The translations under genes were made by a program, and so were the position numbers. DNA of 64,000 nt from Psychrobacillus sp. FSL K6-2836. GTDB taxonomy: Bacteria > Bacillota > Bacilli > Bacillales_A > Planococcaceae. Below, piece by piece: positions 27,564 through 36,127 of the stretch. A model generated the notes under the pieces. It was not told the DNA's origin and searched no databases. It saw nothing but the letters and a program-made list of their open reading frames with translations. Position 1 is the stretch's first letter, and every line of letters starts with the position of its first letter. The DNA is taken from positions 1 to 64,000 of the forward strand of contig NZ_JBBOOM010000003.1 in assembly GCF_038003085.1 (NCBI RefSeq). Reading direction: 5' to 3'.

Positions 27564-28532
27564 TTATAGTCCTATCCCACTAGCCGCATTATCCTCAAAA
27601 ATAGTTCCATGCTTGATATACCGTTGGAGGGAACTCGATTGCTTATGTCTAGTCTGACGCATAATCTGATGTTCACTTTTTCCAGCTTTTGCTGCAGTCG
27701 AACAAAAACCACTACGCAAACTATGTGCCCCATAAGATGCCGCTGGAAGTCCTGCCTCCTGGCAATTCTTTTTTACAATCAATCGAACCGATTGTGCCGT
27801 CATACGCTCGTATAGATTTCCATGTCGGTCCATCCGCCGAAAGACTGGTCCACTAGTGATTCCCGATTCCTCCAACCACGCTTGCATAGAACGTACCGGA
27901 CATGTCAAACGATTGCTACCGTAAGGAAGCGCAATGACTTGTCCCGCCCCTTGTTGGTCCGTCTTACTGTGCTCAATCGTGAGCACTAATCCATCACTAG
28001 TGAACCTCATGTGCTCCACATCTACCCCCACCAGTTCACTTCGACGTAGAGCACCTGCCCATCCACTCACTAATAGGGCACGATTCCGGATCCCAATTAA
28101 TGTGTTTGGTAAAATTCCAACCACCTGTCGCAAGTCTGCTAACCATAATGCCTCTTTTCCCACTTCTTTAATCCCGATGGAACGTTGAATCCCTTGCCAC
28201 ACCCCCTGTACGAGAGCATTTTTTGTAGGGCTCTCCAAGTTCGCAGACAAATGACGTTGCGAGATGGCCGTCATTTTCCGTTTAATGGTGGAGGCTTTAT
28301 ATGCTGAACTAAGAAAAGTAAGGTAATAAGCGATGGTTTCCGGGGTTGCTGGTAGTTCGACTAAGTTATGTGTCGCACACCAATCCGTAAAGAGTTGCCA
28401 ATCAGACGTATATGCCTTTTTCGTATTTTTTGCTTTGGAGTTCGATAGATGGACTTCTGCTTGTTGATGTAGTTGTTGGACATCAGCTGGTAATTCCGTT
28501 GATGATTGAATGATAATCGATTTATTTTCCAT
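27564..28532 (-). CDS. Tyrosine recombinase (Cre-like, plasmid resolution type)
   Basis: The product is 322 aa. The N-terminal SAM-like core-binding domain (NTKKAYTSDWQLFTDWC) is followed by the catalytic domain. It has the first Arg in AGALRRSELVG (about residue 165), a beta-hairpin Lys region near SKTDQQGAG, HSLRSGFCSTAAKAG near 270, and the tyrosine in SSSLQRYIKHG near 300. About 130 bases upstream of its start is a symmetric 38-bp site like a lox site. This suggests a resolution or cassette recombinase rather than a phage integrase. It may resolve dimers of the host replicon. Confidence 0.8.
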   Translation of the reverse strand: MENKSIIIQSSTELPADVQQLHQQAEVHLSNSKAKNTKKAYTSDWQLFTDWCATHNLVELPATPETIAYYLTFLSSAYKASTIKRKMTAISQRHLSANLESPTKNALVQGVWQGIQRSIGIKEVGKEALWLADLRQVVGILPNTLIGIRNRALLVSGWAGALRRSELVGVDVEHMRFTSDGLVLTIEHSKTDQQGAGQVIALPYGSNRLTCPVRSMQAWLEESGITSGPVFRRMDRHGNLYERMTAQSVRLIVKKNCQEAGLPAASYGAHSLRSGFCSTAAKAGKSEHQIMRQTRHKQSSSLQRYIKHGTIFEDNAASGIGL

Positions 28533-28660
28533 TAATTTATCCTCCTTTAATATTTTATTCCCTAAAAAGGAAATTGGAGTTTCTTCTATTTAAATAGCGT
28601 ATTTTTATCTGTTCTGCTTTTGTTCTATTTTACCATAAACTATTTCACTTAATATACCCG

Positions 28661-28698
28661 TTCTAAGTATCGATAAGGACGTTTATCGATACTTAGAA
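28661..28698. other. lox-like recombination site
   Basis: A perfect 16-bp inverted repeat, TTCTAAGTATCGATAA (28661-28676) and TTATCGATACTTAGAA (28683-28698), surrounds a non-palindromic spacer GGACGT. The size and asymmetric spacer match core sites of Cre-type tyrosine recombinases. It lies upstream of the recombinase gene on the minus strand and could also be its operator. Confidence 0.65.
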
Positions 28699-29007
28699 TA
28701 TACTTAAGAAAAATAAGTGAGAATAAAATGGACATTTAATTTTAAATGAGATTCATATTAACATATACCACAATTTTATTTCATTTTTACAATCCTCCTC
28801 CTAAAATGGATTCTAGGATATATAAAAGACTAGATGCAGCAGAAGGGTAATCGTGTTCAACGGAAACTTTCTATAATATAGCCCACAATATCATTCCCAT
28901 CTCAAGTATTCATCATATTTGTACTTAATGAAGGAAATTGGTACCAAGAAAACTACTTTTTATAAACTAGTCAAAGAGTATGAAAAACAACTAAGGACTT
29001 AAAGTCA
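28699..29007. other. Intergenic region
   Basis: No gene is supported. The sequence is AT-rich with short stop-filled frames. It separates the lox-like site from the terminator of the Abi gene. Confidence 0.4.
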
Positions 29008-29046
29008 TAGAAAAGACCCCTTTTCTTTAAAAGGAGTCTTTTCTAT
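29008..29046 (-). terminator. Terminator of the Abi gene
   Basis: The inverted repeat ATAGAAAAGAC-CCTTTT/AAAAGG-GTCTTTTCTAT lies 10 bases past the Abi stop codon on the minus strand. Confidence 0.75.
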
Positions 29047-29056
29047 GTCAAATAAT

Positions 29057-30139
29057 TTACTTTATATGAAGATAATCAAATGTTTGATCATTAAACCCTA
29101 ATCGAGCTGGCTTAATATGTTGATTGTGTTCAATCTCTTTAAATAACTCACTAATCTTATCGTTCCAATAAAGTTGCATTTCTGTAGGCATTAGCATAAA
29201 AATACGCTTCATGATTAATAAGTAGGTTATTATTCTTTTATCATAATTAAATTTCTCTAAATCCTTCATGAAACTTTCATCTTTTATGTGCTTCTGAGGT
29301 AATATATCAAAATTACTTCCATATATTTTTCCAGTGTGAGAAACTACATTTCTCAAATATCTTAATGCATTAATCCAACTAGCTAACATATCACCAGGAA
29401 TCATATTATTTACCTTATCAACAACTAAACCTTGTGCTACTCTTCTTTTATACTTAGGGATTAAATAATTAAAAAAGGTAGATACTTGTCCAAAAGTAAG
29501 TAAATCAAATAGTAGCCAAGCTGGAGTAGCTCCATAAGCTTCTTGGTGATGCTTAATTGCTATATTTCGTGTTTTACTTTCTTGAATAGTATTATTGAAA
29601 GATTCCAACAACTTATGAACACCAATAATCCTTTTTTTATTTCTAGATCTTTTACCTGTTTCTTCAAAGTATATCTCATCATCTATGTAAAATTGAGCTG
29701 ATTGGTAATGTTTTGAATCATATGTTTGCGCAAGAATGTCGACAATTGCAGTCCGAAGAAATACTTCAATATGTGATAATAAATCGTGTAGCCAACTTCT
29801 TATATATTGATTGAATATGTATATTTCTTTAACTGCCTTATATGGTTTAACCTCTTTTTTACCGAATTCAGTTTGAGCATAATACTTAAATGTGTAATAA
29901 TTAACACATTTCAAGAAAGCTGCACAGTTTACTTTTTCTTGATCATTAAAAAACATTTGATTTGATTCCAATTTATCAACCATTTCCTTCATAGTATACG
30001 GTTTTTTCATTGGATTTTTTGCAACTGCTATTTTGTTGAACGTAAAATGAAGATATTCATAGTCTGTAATATCTATGACTTCTTCAGTATAAAAATTATT
30101 TTTAATTTTTTCTAACTTCACTTCATAAAATTTAGACAT
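29057..30139 (-). CDS. Abi_2 family (AbiD/AbiF-like) abortive infection protein
   Basis: The product is 360 aa. The Abi_2 pattern begins at about residue 45 (YTMKEMVDKLESNQMFF), continues with FNQYIRSWLHDLLSHIEVFLR, and has the HEPN catalytic motif RNVVSHTG (R-x4-H) near residue 275. Such proteins are predicted RNA nucleases that stop growth after phage attack. A short, strongly promoted RNA is encoded just upstream (30166-30219), in line with the structured RNAs known to accompany abiF genes. The gene is closed by its own terminator and is probably an independent defence unit. Confidence 0.8.
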   Translation of the reverse strand: MSKFYEVKLEKIKNNFYTEEVIDITDYEYLHFTFNKIAVAKNPMKKPYTMKEMVDKLESNQMFFNDQEKVNCAAFLKCVNYYTFKYYAQTEFGKKEVKPYKAVKEIYIFNQYIRSWLHDLLSHIEVFLRTAIVDILAQTYDSKHYQSAQFYIDDEIYFEETGKRSRNKKRIIGVHKLLESFNNTIQESKTRNIAIKHHQEAYGATPAWLLFDLLTFGQVSTFFNYLIPKYKRRVAQGLVVDKVNNMIPGDMLASWINALRYLRNVVSHTGKIYGSNFDILPQKHIKDESFMKDLEKFNYDKRIITYLLIMKRIFMLMPTEMQLYWNDKISELFKEIEHNQHIKPARLGFNDQTFDYLHIK

Positions 30140-30165
30140 ACGATGCCCTTCTTGTTTTTAGACAT

Positions 30166-30219
30166 AAAAAAGGCCAACCCTGTTTCGCATTAAAAAGAGG
30201 CGCTGGTTGACTACTGATA
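30166..30219 (-). ncRNA. Candidate abiF-associated structured RNA
   Basis: Reading the minus strand, the RNA begins near 30219. GTCAACC (30211-30205) pairs with GGTTGGC (30179-30173) around an inner CGC...GCG hairpin, and the RNA ends in a six-T run at 30171-30166. A consensus promoter lies at the right distance. It is 27 bases from the Abi start. Structured RNAs beside abiF genes are an established Rfam-type motif; membership here is inferred from position and shape. Confidence 0.55.
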
Positions 30220-30224
30220 TCTTT

Positions 30225-30253
30225 ATTATATGCAGTAACCATTAGGATGTCAA
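30225..30253 (-). promoter_or_regulatory. Consensus sigma-A promoter of the abiF-associated RNA
   Basis: On the minus strand TTGACA (30253-30248) and TATAAT (30230-30225) are separated by exactly 17 bases. Both hexamers are perfect, so strong constitutive transcription toward the Abi gene is expected, with the RNA's terminator limiting read-through. Confidence 0.85.
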
Positions 30254-30681
30254 CTAATTTGTTATTAAAAAATTAAAAAATAAACATGGCAGTCAACTTT
30301 AATTATTCATCCTAGCAGTACGGTAAGGACGAAATGTACGTTTGACAACCTATTACCTACAAGTGCCTTACTGATCTCAACTGATTGCTAAATATTTATT
30401 AAAACTCTCGCCCAGTTAAGACATTCTTTAAATTTATTTAAACCAATTTGAGCTGGTCTCCTTATTTTTACTGTTTTTTTGACTTCATTTTATTGTACAG
30501 AAAAATGTGAGTTTACATATATTTTACTCCAAATCTTTTTTTCAAAATGTCTCTCAAACAACTACTTACTTTTTAATGTCTTCAGTAAGATAGTCCTTTT
30601 CTAACATTTCTATAAAATCATTTTTTAGACATCTAAAAATCTCAGTAATTGGAGAACGAAGTTGAACTTACAGTAATGTGT
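30254..30681. other. Intergenic region
   Basis: I see no gene in these 428 bases. A short GTACGGTAAGGACG stretch near 30319 shares eight bases with the spacer side of the lox-like site, which may be chance. Confidence 0.4.
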
Positions 30682-31563
30682 TTAAAAAAAATTGAACTTG
30701 GTATGTAAAAATCTAAACCATCTTTTTAAAATAGTTAAACTATTATTTTTAAGTACCACTAATTGGTTATCATTCTCGAAGTATTTTTTTTGGTATTCTT
30801 TCATAACCTTCTCTATTACATCTGTATTAATCTTGGTTTGGTAAAATTCACTTTCGGCTAACAAAATCTCGAAAGATAAAATATTCAAGTAGTTTTTAAG
30901 TGAGTAAATTCTATATTGCTCTTGTGAAAAAAAAGAAAATTCCTTAACGAAATATTTAACATTAAATCCAATAATATTAAATAACACAATAAGAAAAAGA
31001 ACTACTATTACAATAGCCATACCAGTATTAAGATCATTAATAGATTTAAATAGCCTGGTGTTTGCAGCGGACCACACTGGAATGAAAAAAGCTAGTATTA
31101 TGCCCGTATTAATCAATGGAGTATAATTTTTTGCTTGATTTTCAGCTTTTTCTATTAAAATCGCTTTCAATTCGTCAATTTTTTCTTTATTATTAATCCC
31201 ATTACGTAACAAAAATGCTTTTAGTAAAGAAAAATAAAACAGTTCCCACTCTCGAGTAGAGAAGGCTGGAATAAATAGTTTATTTATTGAAAATCCATAA
31301 ACTGACTTAATTATTTTCTTCGTCGGTTGAATAACCAGAAAAAATATATTAAAGAAGAAAAAGCAAAATATTAATGTTAATAGAAACGCAAAAATTTTCA
31401 AATTAAAATCATTATGATTGACTATAACGTAACAAATTAAACTAGCTATAAATACAAAATTTATAATAAAAAATGCTATTATAGATTTTTTTATGTATTT
31501 AAAGACCAAATTCCAACTACTCAGACCATACTTAAAAAAGTGGAGTACATCTTCAATAATCAT
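30682..31563 (-). CDS. Membrane protein of unknown function
   Basis: The product is 293 aa. Four hydrophobic helices are visible, at about residues 27-50, 57-82, 148-166 and 183-210. A charged cytoplasmic section lies between the second and third helices and another forms the C-terminal 80 residues. I do not recognise the family. It lies downstream of a terminator of the previous gene, so it has its own promoter. The defence-gene neighbourhood allows a role as a membrane effector, but nothing in the sequence proves it. Confidence 0.6.
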   Translation of the reverse strand: MIIEDVLHFFKYGLSSWNLVFKYIKKSIIAFFIINFVFIASLICYVIVNHNDFNLKIFAFLLTLIFCFFFFNIFFLVIQPTKKIIKSVYGFSINKLFIPAFSTREWELFYFSLLKAFLLRNGINNKEKIDELKAILIEKAENQAKNYTPLINTGIILAFFIPVWSAANTRLFKSINDLNTGMAIVIVVLFLIVLFNIIGFNVKYFVKEFSFFSQEQYRIYSLKNYLNILSFEILLAESEFYQTKINTDVIEKVMKEYQKKYFENDNQLVVLKNNSLTILKRWFRFLHTKFNFF

Positions 31564-31617
31564 TCTTTTTCACCCTACCTATAGATAATTATATTTCCGT
31601 ATAAACTTTTCAGTAAT

Positions 31618-31654
31618 TTGTCCTAAGCAGCTTTTTATTGTCTGCTTAGGACAA
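31618..31654 (-). terminator. Terminator of the 229-aa gene
   Basis: A perfect 13-bp stem TTGTCCTAAGCAG/CTGCTTAGGACAA lies 18 bases past the stop codon of the upstream gene on the minus strand. Confidence 0.8.
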
Positions 31655-31671
31655 ATAACAATGCAATGTAC

Positions 31672-32361
31672 CTAATATTTATATCTAATTGTAAAAATCG
31701 GATCATACTGCATCGAATATTGAATGATATGACGTCCGACCCCTGCAATTTTATTGTTATATTCTAATACTGGTGCAGGAATACCTTCAGGGCTAATAGC
31801 TTGTGGTTCACCATACAGAGTAGCCCCTCTCGGAAGAATAATAATTACTGACATGTTAAACTGGCCTTGTGTAACACTAAAATTACTTTGTGGAGCAATA
31901 AAAGAGAATTCGAAAATCTCTCCTTCGTGAGTAGCTGTCGGCATAATTTCTTTTTGCATAAAAAACTTCAGTTCTTGACTTCCTGCAACTAAATCAATTG
32001 TACTTAACGTAACTTGATTTGCTTCTTCTTTAATCTGATCCCACTGTTGTTTTAAAGCTGTAATTTGTTCCTCAAGTTTCTGACGTTGTTCTTCTGTCAT
32101 GGCATCGAATTGTTCTAAATCTATAGGAGATTCAAACTCTTGTCTATTATCTACTTCACCTATCGTTCTTAAATAGGCTCTTTGTGGATCTCCTGTAACA
32201 GTGGGTAGCACTAGAGTTACTGTTTCAGCTTCTGGACTAGTCAATTTAATTACAGTATCAATATTAAGTGTGTCTCCTACATTCCCTCCTTGAATTCGTG
32301 AAGTATCACTTACCGTTACAACCGTATCTTGTTGTTGAATCGCTCTTGTAAATTCCGCCAT
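31672..32361 (-). CDS. Unknown beta-rich protein with central coiled coil
   Basis: The product is 229 aa. Residues 1-75 and 125-229 are beta-strand rich, with many alternating Val, Ile and Thr. Residues 83-115 form a coiled coil (EQRQKLEEQITALKQQWDQI). There is no signal peptide. I do not recognise it. It lies downstream of the small basic-protein gene and the STAS/winged-helix gene on the same strand, and it ends at a strong terminator. It may therefore be the output gene of that cluster. Confidence 0.55.
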   Translation of the reverse strand: MAEFTRAIQQQDTVVTVSDTSRIQGGNVGDTLNIDTVIKLTSPEAETVTLVLPTVTGDPQRAYLRTIGEVDNRQEFESPIDLEQFDAMTEEQRQKLEEQITALKQQWDQIKEEANQVTLSTIDLVAGSQELKFFMQKEIMPTATHEGEIFEFSFIAPQSNFSVTQGQFNMSVIIILPRGATLYGEPQAISPEGIPAPVLEYNNKIAGVGRHIIQYSMQYDPIFTIRYKY

Positions 32362-32420
32362 TTTTCATCTTCCTTCTTCCATATTCATATTTTGTAGTGA
32401 AAAAATAACTAATAAGTCAT

Positions 32421-32585
32421 TTAATCCTCTCTTCGAACTCCTTTAAAGGAACCCCCAGATGTTTTTTGATCCATAATTCTGCCTGTTTCAGTGTTACGCT
32501 TCACCCAATTCCCATTAGAATTTTTAAATTGACTACGATTATCTATAGTCCCTTTTCTGTATCCCCTACCTGTATTTTTTGCCAT
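32421..32585 (-). CDS. Small basic protein of 54 aa
   Basis: The frame starts at ATG 32585, 7 bases after a GGAGG site, and ends with TAA at 32421. The product is very basic and Gly/Asn-rich: MAKNTGRGYRKGTIDNRSQF at the start, NGNWVKRNTETGRIM in the middle and SFKGVRRED at the end. This is the pattern of a widespread small protein of unknown function in Firmicutes. The regular codon use and ribosome site support translation. Two palindromes lie upstream and may control it. It could bind nucleic acid. Confidence 0.65.
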   Translation of the reverse strand: MAKNTGRGYRKGTIDNRSQFKNSNGNWVKRNTETGRIMDQKTSGGSFKGVRRED

Positions 32586-32710
32586 TCACTTCACCTCCAA
32601 ATCTAAACTAGAATTTTCTATAATGTTTCCTGCATATATTTACCCCCAAAAAATAGATAACGGAGGTTCTCTACTACAACTAATTCTGTTCATAATTCTT
32701 CTCCTTAACG

Positions 32711-32777
32711 GATTTCAATTTTAGAATTGAAATCGAATAATTTAAAAAATCATTCCGTTTTCAATTTATAAATTGAA
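32711..32777. promoter_or_regulatory. Two palindromic operator-like sites
   Basis: GATTTCAATT/AATTGAAATC arms lie at 32711-32734, and a perfect 18-base palindrome TTCAATTTATAAATTGAA lies at 32760-32777. A third, closely similar 24-base site is upstream of the winged-helix gene at 33397-33420. They lie between the winged-helix gene and the small basic gene, so they probably regulate the latter. Confidence 0.65.
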
Positions 32778-32808
32778 TTCGGTGATTTAAAAAGGAGGTT
32801 TCCCCCCC

Positions 32809-33381
32809 TTAAAACAAACTGTTATAAATATATTGCCGTCCACCTTCTTGAAGTTGCTCTTCTTGCCGACTTATCAATCGATATTCATATAATTTAGTAA
32901 GGTGTGTAGAAATAAGAGTGTGTTTTTTATTTAAATTTTTTGCTAAATCACTAGCTGATACTTGTTTATGTAAGTATATAAAATCCAGCAACTCTAAAAG
33001 TGCTTCACCAGCCTTGTTACCGATTACCTCATATGATTCCTCATTTTGAGCAATAATTGAAACTTTCTCTTTGTTACAAGTGATTTGGATATTATATAAA
33101 TGATCGTATTCCACGCTTAGATTCTTGAGTATCAAAAACTTTTCGTGTGACTTAAAATTTTCATATAGCCATTCTAACGGTTTAATAATAACCTCATGGA
33201 TACCAGAACCATTTACTTCTCTTACTTCATTTAAATCATAATAGAATATTGTTCCTTGAGGAGCTTCTTTCATTAATTCAATTATTTTTTCTTTTAGTGG
33301 TACAGTAGGTCTTCTACCTACAAGATCAATAAAATTATCTTCTTGTGTCAATAAACTGATAAGACGCATAGCATCCACCAT
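32809..33381 (-). CDS. STAS-like (DUF4325) and winged-helix regulator
   Basis: The product is 190 aa. Residues 30-110 resemble the STAS-like DUF4325 fold (FYYDLNEVREVNGSGIHEVI). Residues 130-185 are a winged helix (VSASDLAKNLNKKHTLISTHLTKLYEYRLI). It lies next to a STAS-ATPase gene on the same strand. The pair looks like a partner-switching switch in which the ATPase controls the DNA-binding protein. The 24-base palindrome 16 bases before its start and two more after its stop are likely binding sites. Confidence 0.65.
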   Translation of the reverse strand: MVDAMRLISLLTQEDNFIDLVGRRPTVPLKEKIIELMKEAPQGTIFYYDLNEVREVNGSGIHEVIIKPLEWLYENFKSHEKFLILKNLSVEYDHLYNIQITCNKEKVSIIAQNEESYEVIGNKAGEALLELLDFIYLHKQVSASDLAKNLNKKHTLISTHLTKLYEYRLISRQEEQLQEGGRQYIYNSLF

Positions 33382-33396
33382 TCACTTTATTTTTTT

Positions 33397-33420
33397 GATT
33401 TCAATTTAGAAATTGAAATC
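33397..33420. promoter_or_regulatory. Palindromic operator-like site before the STAS/winged-helix gene
   Basis: Arms GATTTCAATTT and AAATTGAAATC surround a two-base centre. The site overlaps the translation-initiation region of the 190-aa gene on the minus strand, which suggests autoregulation. It shares its arms with the sites at 32711-32777. Confidence 0.7.
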
Positions 33421-33463
33421 TATCTTTATATTAAGGCATTAATTAAATGCGGTCAAGCTTTTA

Positions 33464-34333
33464 TTAATGCATATTAATAATAATATAATAATAGGTACCA
33501 AAATAATATTCTCCTGATTCTAATGTCTCTACCTTATCAGGAAATACTTGATACGCGCTGTTATGAGTCCTAACGTAGAATTGAGATATCAGAGACCAGT
33601 CAAAGGTTCTTTGCTTAACTTCCATAAGACCTCTTCCTCTATCCTCATCTTCAACGCCGCTAGCTTTTGTAAGTATTGCTTTAGACACAACATCATGTGA
33701 GGAATTATGTGGTACGAGATCTTTAAGAGTTTTAACTATCCCTTTTCCAAAATCACATATAGCGATTTCAACCTTCTTTTTTTGAGGATAATATTGAACA
33801 CAAGGAAAGCAAGGAGTTCCACCATGTTCAATTGAGTTATTTGCCAACTCTCCTATAATACTTGCAATATCCGATACTCTATTAGGTGCCAGCCTTCCTT
33901 TCATGATATCACGTATCGATTTTTGCAAAGGGCCTACTTCTCTGTAATTTTTTACTCTCTGAAGCTCAAATAGAGCTTTTGTTTGAACGTTCCGGTGCCT
34001 ATTATAATATTTATCCATATCGCAATGAGTCTCGAAAGCTGTTTTAACTTCGATTGGACATATCTCGAAAAAATCCATTCTTTCGAGATAACCAATTACT
34101 TTATCCGCAGACTCATTATCAGGTATAGATATTCTAATATCGTATCGAGAATATAATTTGTAAAAAGTTGCAGCTAAAGCTGCACACCCAACCGGAGAAA
34201 CCCATTTTAAACTACTTAGATCTATCTTTATTCTTTCATTATGTTCTGTACTTCGATAAATAGTAGCACAACGATTTAGCCACTCATGAACATCTTCAAT
34301 ACTTTTTAAATTACTAGGGGATATTAGTTGCAC
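33464..34333 (-). CDS. STAS-domain and GHKL ATPase protein
   Basis: The product is 289 aa. Residues 1-100 form a STAS-like domain (IDLSSLKWVSPVGCAALAA). Residues 150-280 form a histidine-kinase-type ATPase: the N-box is IIGELANNSIEHGG, the G1 box ICDFGKGI and the G2 box DRGRGLMEVKQ. No phospho-acceptor His domain or membrane segment is present. It could be a serine kinase of the anti-sigma type, as in partner-switching systems. It precedes the STAS/winged-helix gene on the same strand and is probably transcribed with it. Confidence 0.7.
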   Translation of the reverse strand: MQLISPSNLKSIEDVHEWLNRCATIYRSTEHNERIKIDLSSLKWVSPVGCAALAATFYKLYSRYDIRISIPDNESADKVIGYLERMDFFEICPIEVKTAFETHCDMDKYYNRHRNVQTKALFELQRVKNYREVGPLQKSIRDIMKGRLAPNRVSDIASIIGELANNSIEHGGTPCFPCVQYYPQKKKVEIAICDFGKGIVKTLKDLVPHNSSHDVVSKAILTKASGVEDEDRGRGLMEVKQRTFDWSLISQFYVRTHNSAYQVFPDKVETLESGEYYFGTYYYIIINMH

Positions 34334-34517
34334 TTATTTTCATTCCACCTTTAGTTTTATTGCCAGTATGATAACATTATAAATCGATCGGGATATAATA
34401 CCCAGTAAAAATTTTGATAGATGATAAATAAGTCTAGAATTCCCTATATATAAAGGTGTATAAATCGATTATATTGTATTTCCATTTGAAAAAGTAGTAA
34501 TTTACGGCTCTTAGTCC

Positions 34518-34641
34518 GCCTTCCTACATATTTGTATTGTATCCAGCTTTTTACTTCGCCTCGTTTGGTATAACAACCAGCCCGTAAACGCTTTAATAAT
34601 TATCTCTTCAAACGAGGCATGTTTGTTGTTTGTGAGGAAGG
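34518..34641. repeat. Nested inverted repeat, possible structured RNA
   Basis: GCCTCGTTTG (34558-34567) pairs with CAAACGAGGC (34609-34618). An outer pair CCTTCCT (34518-34524) and AGGAAGG (34635-34641) encloses it. The region 34334-34679 has no gene. It could encode a small RNA or be a regulatory site. Confidence 0.4.
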
Positions 34642-34679
34642 AGTAGGCAGGTATAAATATTATTATTATAATTAACCAT

Positions 34680-35948
34680 TTACTCTAGTTTTAGATTACT
34701 AATCATAAAAGATATTTGGTCATTTTTTGTGTTAAGTTGTAATACAAGAGGGTGGAATTGATAAATATATTCTTTGAACTTATTGTAGCCATCTCCAATG
34801 TTAAATAACGATCCAAATAACTGAATTTTTTCTTCATCTTTTGTAGGAATAGTTAAAGTTATATTTATCGCTTCCCTAGATTCAATTATGTCTAAATATA
34901 TTTCATTTGCACTATCAATTATATAATAATCAAAAAAACCTGATTTTTTATATCTCTTAAGTTCATTAACAATATTTTCGAAGTAGTCTTTGTTTTCATA
35001 TGAGAATGAAAGATATGGAAAACAACTCGTTTCATTTTTTTCAGATCCATATAGACCCACTGAAAAATTATTCGATATAACATTTAAATTAATATCCATT
35101 GTTACATCGTTAATATTTAATATAGCATGATTTGGATTAATAATATTTAACGATATAAGATTATAATATGACTCTCCAATATCTGTTATTAAAATATTCC
35201 CTTGGGATTTCTCTCCTTTTTCAGTAAAGACACTTAAATAATGGCTTAAAAAAATTTCAAAATAAGTTTTAGCGTTTAATCTACTATCTACACATATATA
35301 GCTGATCGCAATTCCCAAAAGAGTCTCAAAATTACTCGGATCAATCTTTAAACAACGAATGAAATAAGTGATTGCATTATTGAAATCACCGTAATATCTA
35401 TAAATTTCTCCTATTCTAGCATAAGCTTGATAACATTAAGGATTAATTTTAAGTGCCTTATTACTATGATTTTTCGCAGCATCCATTCTTCCCTGTACAA
35501 AATATAGCTGGCTGATATTTATATGCGCACTAATATAATCTTCGTCTACTATTAAACATTTTTTATAAAAATCCAATGCTAGCTGATTATCGCCCTGTTG
35601 GGAATAAATATATGCTAAGTTATAATAACATTCAGGGATATCTTGATTTATTTCAAGTACCTGATAAAAAAATAGCTATCGCCTTATCAAACTGCTTTAA
35701 TTCAGCTAAATTATTCACTTTAATAATTAACGCTTCAGCGTTATTTGGATTCCCACTTAATATTCTTTCAATATGTTTAATAGACTGATTATAATCACCT
35801 ATATAATTTAATAAGATAGAGCATTGTAGAGTCAAATTTTCGCTTTCAAATATCTGATTCAAACTATTGAATATTTCATATGCTTGTTTATATTTTTTTT
35901 CAGAGGTTAATTCTTCAGCTTCCTTATATTTTTCTTTATACTTATCAA
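34680..35948 (-). pseudogene. TPR-repeat protein, broken and cut by a transposon end
   Basis: The minus-strand frame encodes tandem TPR units (YNLAYIYSQQGDNQLALDFY; AYARIGEIYRYYGDFNNAIT) followed by a C-terminal domain of about 200 aa. Three defects are visible. The 5' end is cut at 35948 by the 38-bp transposon repeat. A run of seven A at 35666-35672 shifts the frame: one A fewer restores AIFYQVLEI. A TAA at 35438-35436 interrupts INP-CYQAY. The intact C-terminal frame ends at 34680. It was probably a scaffold or regulator before the insertion. Confidence 0.75.
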
Positions 35949-35986
35949 GGGGTAGCGTCAGGAAAATGCGGATTTACAACGTTAAG
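35949..35986 (+). mobile_element. 38-bp terminal inverted repeat of a Tn1546-like (Tn3-family) transposon
   Basis: The element begins GGGGTAGCGTCAGGAAAATG and ends ACAACGTTAAG, 38 bases in all. By recall it matches the Tn1546 end except for CGT in place of CGC near the inner edge. Its orientation places the transposon to the right. It interrupts the TPR gene. The opposite end and the Tn3-type transposase are not found up to base 64000, so the element extends out of the window. Confidence 0.8.
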
Positions 35987-36003
35987 GAAATCAAAATATA
36001 AAA

Positions 36004-36043
36004 AGTCTAATTTCTCGGTGTTATAAGTGAAAAATTAGGCTTT
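36004..36043 (-). terminator. Terminator downstream of the YetF-like gene
   Basis: AGTCTAATTT pairs with AAATTAGGCT on the minus strand, followed by a TTTTTATATTTT tract. It closes the three-gene group that starts with cardiolipin synthase. Confidence 0.65.
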
Positions 36044-36127
36044 AGTTACTTCATTAAAGCGCCCGATTGTTGAAGACTAAAGTTTATATTCACCAAGAAA
36101 ATTGATATGCTCTTATCCTAACAAATT

